From Synaphobranchus kaupii (taxonomy: Eukaryota; Chordata; Actinopteri; Anguilliformes; Synaphobranchidae), in assembly GCA_029718625.1 (NCBI GenBank), contig CM056383.1, positions 66,588,849-66,652,848 on the forward strand: DNA of 64,000 bases, read 5' to 3'. This document shows positions 60,698-64,000 of this stretch, piece after piece. Numbering within the stretch: the stretch's first letter is position 1; the number at the start of each line of letters is the position of its first letter. A model generated the notes under the pieces. It saw nothing but the letters and a program-made list of their open reading frames with translations, did not search any database and was not told the DNA's origin. The position numbers were made by a program, and so were the translations under genes.

Positions 60698-60894
60698 CGG
60701 AGGTGTAAAAACCAGGTTCAGAAAGTAAAAGTTCTCAGCAGTATTTTGTCTCAATCACCTCATCACCTGGATTTGCTAATTAGCACAATTCTTCACCCAG
60801 GAGGTAGAGCTAATTAGTGAAATTAGTGAGTTCATGAGTGGAAGAAACACGTGGCAGGACTTTTACTTTCTGACTCCTGGACTTTACACCTCTG
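60698..60894. mobile_element. hAT-like MITE, family C
   Basis: 197 bp, inverted ends CGGAGGTGTAAAAACCAGG and CCTGGACTTTACACCTCTG, then shared CAGAAAGTAAAAGT against ACTTTTACTTTCTG. Perfect 8-bp target duplication TTAAAGAC at 60690-60697 and 60895-60902. No ORF; non-autonomous. Confidence 0.92.
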
Positions 60895-60902
60895 TTAAAG
60901 AC

Positions 60903-62450
60903 AATGCTGAGGTCTTTGGGGAGAGATCCTCTTTGGCAAAGAATGTTGAAAGATAGCAGGGTTGCCAACTTGCATGATTTGGCATGAGACACGCCACTCC
61001 ACCCAAACCAATCTAGCGGCAAATAAATAAAAAAAACCCTCATCTGCAAAGGTGCCGAGATGCAATAAAACCAAAGAAAAATAAATAAAAATAGGAAATA
61101 AAAACGTTAAAGACAATGAGAGAAGAAAGGGAATACATAATAGCAAATGTCAGTTAAAACAGTTACAATTTGAATTGACAAGACCCAACATCAAAGACCT
61201 AAAATGACCCAGTCCATACCAAAGGAATCAAGCTTCGGTATTTTTTGGCTATTCATTCCAGGTTTGAGGGGCACAGTATTGCCTTTTATTGTGCACTTCC
61301 TGAACATTTCAGTACCAGAATTATGTCATGTTCCCTCAGTCCTCCCTGAGCTCATCTGTACAGCTCACTTTGACTGACCTATGAAACTACTTTTCCTCAT
61401 CCTGGATGCTCTCCTTAATTGATATCCTTCACAGTAGCAGAAGAGACCTGCCCTACACAACTGGCCGGGGTCTCAGTACGTCTCTATGGTAACCTGGGAC
61501 GGGCTCCGTGGCCGGGGCTCGTTCACCCTGCCCTGTGAATGACAACCAATGTCAGCCTGCCCCTGCTGCATTCTGGGACATTTGTGGATGCTGTGGATCA
61601 GCTGTAGATGCCAGCTGTGTCCATCTCCCATCGTCCGCACAGTCTGGCTCTATTACCCGCTCTATTATGTATGCAAATATTCAATGTTTAATGAAATCGA
61701 AACCAATGGCTTGGTTAGACTAAAGACGTATCAAAGAAATATCTAAAATTGCATATAGGCCTTTTCCATATATGGTATATAGTAAGGACGTATAGCATAT
61801 CTCTTCACTATATATCATGTACATACATTTAGATAAAGGAAACATATTTGTATGTCAAGTGTACAAGTGTCTGGAACCGGCAGGTTGTAGTTATGTGTGT
61901 CCGTCCATCGATGCCTGCAACAGGCCCTAGTTTAAACCGGACGAGGAAGTGTCTGCTGAGGTGTCGGGTTTCCCCATGGGAACAGAACACGGCTTGTTGC
62001 TGTGTCCTCCTCTCTCATACCCCTTTTCTGTCGGGGGCTTGTTTTACCCCACCGTCGAGCGGCGGCAGCGGTGCTGCCCCGTGACCGAGCCGAAAAGCCT
62101 TTCCTCCTGCCGCGGGTCAAAAACGGCGACCCGAAAATCGCCGTCAGTCAGCCAATGATTAGGAATCCGTGAAATGGGGCACCATGCCTTAGCTGGATGT
62201 GCTTTTCACACTTAACAGGGACAGGATGTGCCCTGAACCCGCTAGCTCACAAATGCACGGCTACCCAGATCTCCCCGATGTTCAGGCAGCCAGCTGCGTA
62301 GCAATGGGGCGCATACGAGTCAACACTTTCCGGTTAAATCTGGGTTTGCATGCACTCACAAGGATACAATCACACAGACATACAAACACATATGCAGGCT
62401 TATATATACAGAAAAGCACACAGTCAAGTCAGAAAAGCATACAGAAAAGT
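60903..62450. other. non-coding DNA, no gene recognised
   Basis: Ordinary single-copy-looking sequence. It includes a CCATATATGG string at 61766-61775 inside an AT-rich palindromic stretch and a GC-rich block at 62040-62140 with no frame I can assign. Confidence 0.45.

Positions 62451-62492
<42 letters not shown>
62451..62492. repeat. (CA)n microsatellite
   Basis: About 20 CA dinucleotides, followed by CAAACACAAACGCACACACA. Confidence 0.95.
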
Positions 62493-62497
<5 letters not shown>

Positions 62498-62764
62498 AAC
62501 GCACACACAGAGGGTCTGCAAATTTGACAGCTGTTTGTGGCGTGCCAGTTCCTGATGCACTTTCATTTAAACCACCTGTTGTCTTGTCCTGCTACTTTTC
62601 ATCAGTCCCCCTTATTACTGGTATTAAGGTAATTCAGGGTTATTAAGGTAATTCAGGGTTAGACTTCAGACTTCATTGAAGACCATAATTTTCTTTATAA
62701 AATGTTTCATATTTCATCTATTTTTTCATATCCAGACACATTTGTACATGTAGTATATAGGATT

Positions 62765-62856
62765 AGTTCATCAGTAGAATCAGATTGTTGTAGTGCTGGG
62801 CTACAACAAAAACCTGCACCAACACCAGCCCTTTTTTTGAATTTAGACACCCCCTG
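62765..62856. mobile_element. hAT-like MITE, family B, 3'-half fragment
   Basis: Matches the right half of the element at 43719-43918: AGTAGAATCAG, TAGTGCTGGGCTACAACAAA, AACCTGCACC, and the end TTAGACACCCCCTG. The left half is missing. Confidence 0.8.
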
Positions 62857-64000
62857 CTCTTGAGTTTTATCATTGGAGTAAATTTGGCCTATGATTTCTT
62901 CAAATAAAGTCCAGTGACCGCAGGTCTAATAATTTCCATGACTTCTTTCCCCTCCAGATTGGATCTGATCAGCAGGGTACTCCCAAACTTCAGTCGTAAC
63001 CATAGTGCGGTCAGACAGCAAAACCAGGTCCCAGGTTTGTATACCCTACCCATGATGCCACCATGTCACAGCTCTGACACAGTGTTTACTGTGAGAAGTA
63101 TCTGATATCTGCATATATTTGCATACATCTGCATACATCTGCATAACAAATGTATTTATGCGTAATTGATTTGAAAAAAAAATTTTGATGAGAAAAACAG
63201 GTGGTGCGACATCGCTCTGCGTACTGCTTACTGCATACTGTTTAGTGACATGCAGTATGCAAAAAATATCCTCAAATACTATTATCAGGAAAAAACCCGG
63301 AAATAAGTGTGTCATCCGGGGATTTAAAGTACACTAGATTTAGAGAACATTTCACCTACTTTCTCATCCAGTGTACTCAACAAGCACACTCAATAGTATA
63401 GAAGGGCGTTGATTCAGACACAACCCCTGACTCACCTCACTAGACCTCATCGTAGACCTGCTCTCTCACTCTCCCATGCAGGTTTGAATCAGAAGGTTTC
63501 TGTGTCCACTGAGACCCTGAGGAGAAGAGGCCCCCACGCCCGCACTGACCACCACTCACCACTAGGGGATTCCCAGCCAACTTTGTAAGGTAACTCAGGC
63601 TAGATAGCGGCCCGCTTCACTCCAAATCTGATAGCACAGCCAACCCTAGGGTTTTGGTGGCCCTTAACAAGAATGTTGTTCTGACCCAAAAGTGCTCCAA
63701 AAAATAAACCTGTGTGTGGCCCTGGGAGGGTCGTGGCCCTAAACGTCTGCATTAATGATCATGCCAGCAGCTGGCTCTGCTGGTAGAAATGGGTGAAACA
63801 TCCTGCGGGTTTTCCATCTTTAGATCCACCCACAGTCACAGCGGCGCACAGCTACGTTAATTACACTGGTTTAATCAAAGCGATGAGCTGCGGAGTCACA
63901 TGGCTCGGGGGCTTATTAGGATAAGTTTCCCTACAGACCCGATGGCCTTACAGCGCGAGACACGAGCAGCCCTAGCAGACGCTATAGTCCTACAGGATCA
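62857..64000. other. non-coding DNA at window end
   Basis: No exon of CSNK1A1 or any other gene recognised. A short GCATACATCT triplication lies at about 63110-63142. Confidence 0.45.

Noticed and set aside
61766..61775. CCATATATGG as an SRF site
   Set aside because: Embedded in an AT-rich palindromic run (CATATATGGTATATAG); chance match likely.

Overview
The window reads as nuclear genomic DNA of a ray-finned fish. Coding sequence is split into small exons with GT-AG introns. The proteins are vertebrate-like, and the non-coding DNA is full of fish-style elements: short hAT-like MITEs, tRNA-headed SINEs, a LINE 3' tail, and many CA/GT, GA and G-run microsatellites. There is no bacterial-type gene organisation. 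The species cannot be fixed from sequence alone. One assembly gap of exactly 500 N lies at 57269-57768.

Layout. (1) 1-14.4 kb: the 3' two thirds of FBXO38 on the + strand. Fifteen exons join in one continuous frame from 577 to a stop at 12302-12304, followed by a ~2 kb 3'UTR with a poly(A) signal near 14362. The F-box exons lie before the window. (2) 14.4-46 kb: no protein-coding exon recognised. This interval holds the smooth-muscle microRNA pair miR-143 (35.13-35.20 kb) and miR-145 (35.80-35.89 kb), both on the + strand about 0.6 kb apart. A CpG-rich, CCAAT plus TATA/CArG-like promoter with a strong splice donor at 22.0-22.3 kb is a good candidate first exon of their host lncRNA (the CARMN/MIR143HG counterpart). 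Further splice-bounded segments at 31.7 and 32.8 kb may be later exons. (3) ~46.7-57.05 kb: the 3' half of CSNK1A1 (casein kinase 1 alpha) on the - strand. Five exons encode the kinase C-lobe and tail, including a last coding piece of only 8 nt (with the stop), followed by a long AT-rich 3'UTR. (4) 57.05-64 kb: the gap and repeat-rich DNA in which the upstream kinase exons were not found.

The order and orientation FBXO38(+), miR-143/145(+), CSNK1A1(-) match human 5q32. There, several other genes (HTR4, ADRB2, SH3TC2, ABLIM3 and more) lie between FBXO38 and the microRNAs; I see none of them here. The locus therefore looks like a compact fish version of the 5q32 smooth-muscle microRNA neighbourhood. 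Functionally, FBXO38 is an SCF ubiquitin-ligase substrate receptor, CSNK1A1 is a constitutive Ser/Thr kinase of the Wnt destruction complex, and miR-143/145 are SRF/myocardin-driven regulators of smooth-muscle identity. They are neighbours by conserved synteny rather than members of one pathway.
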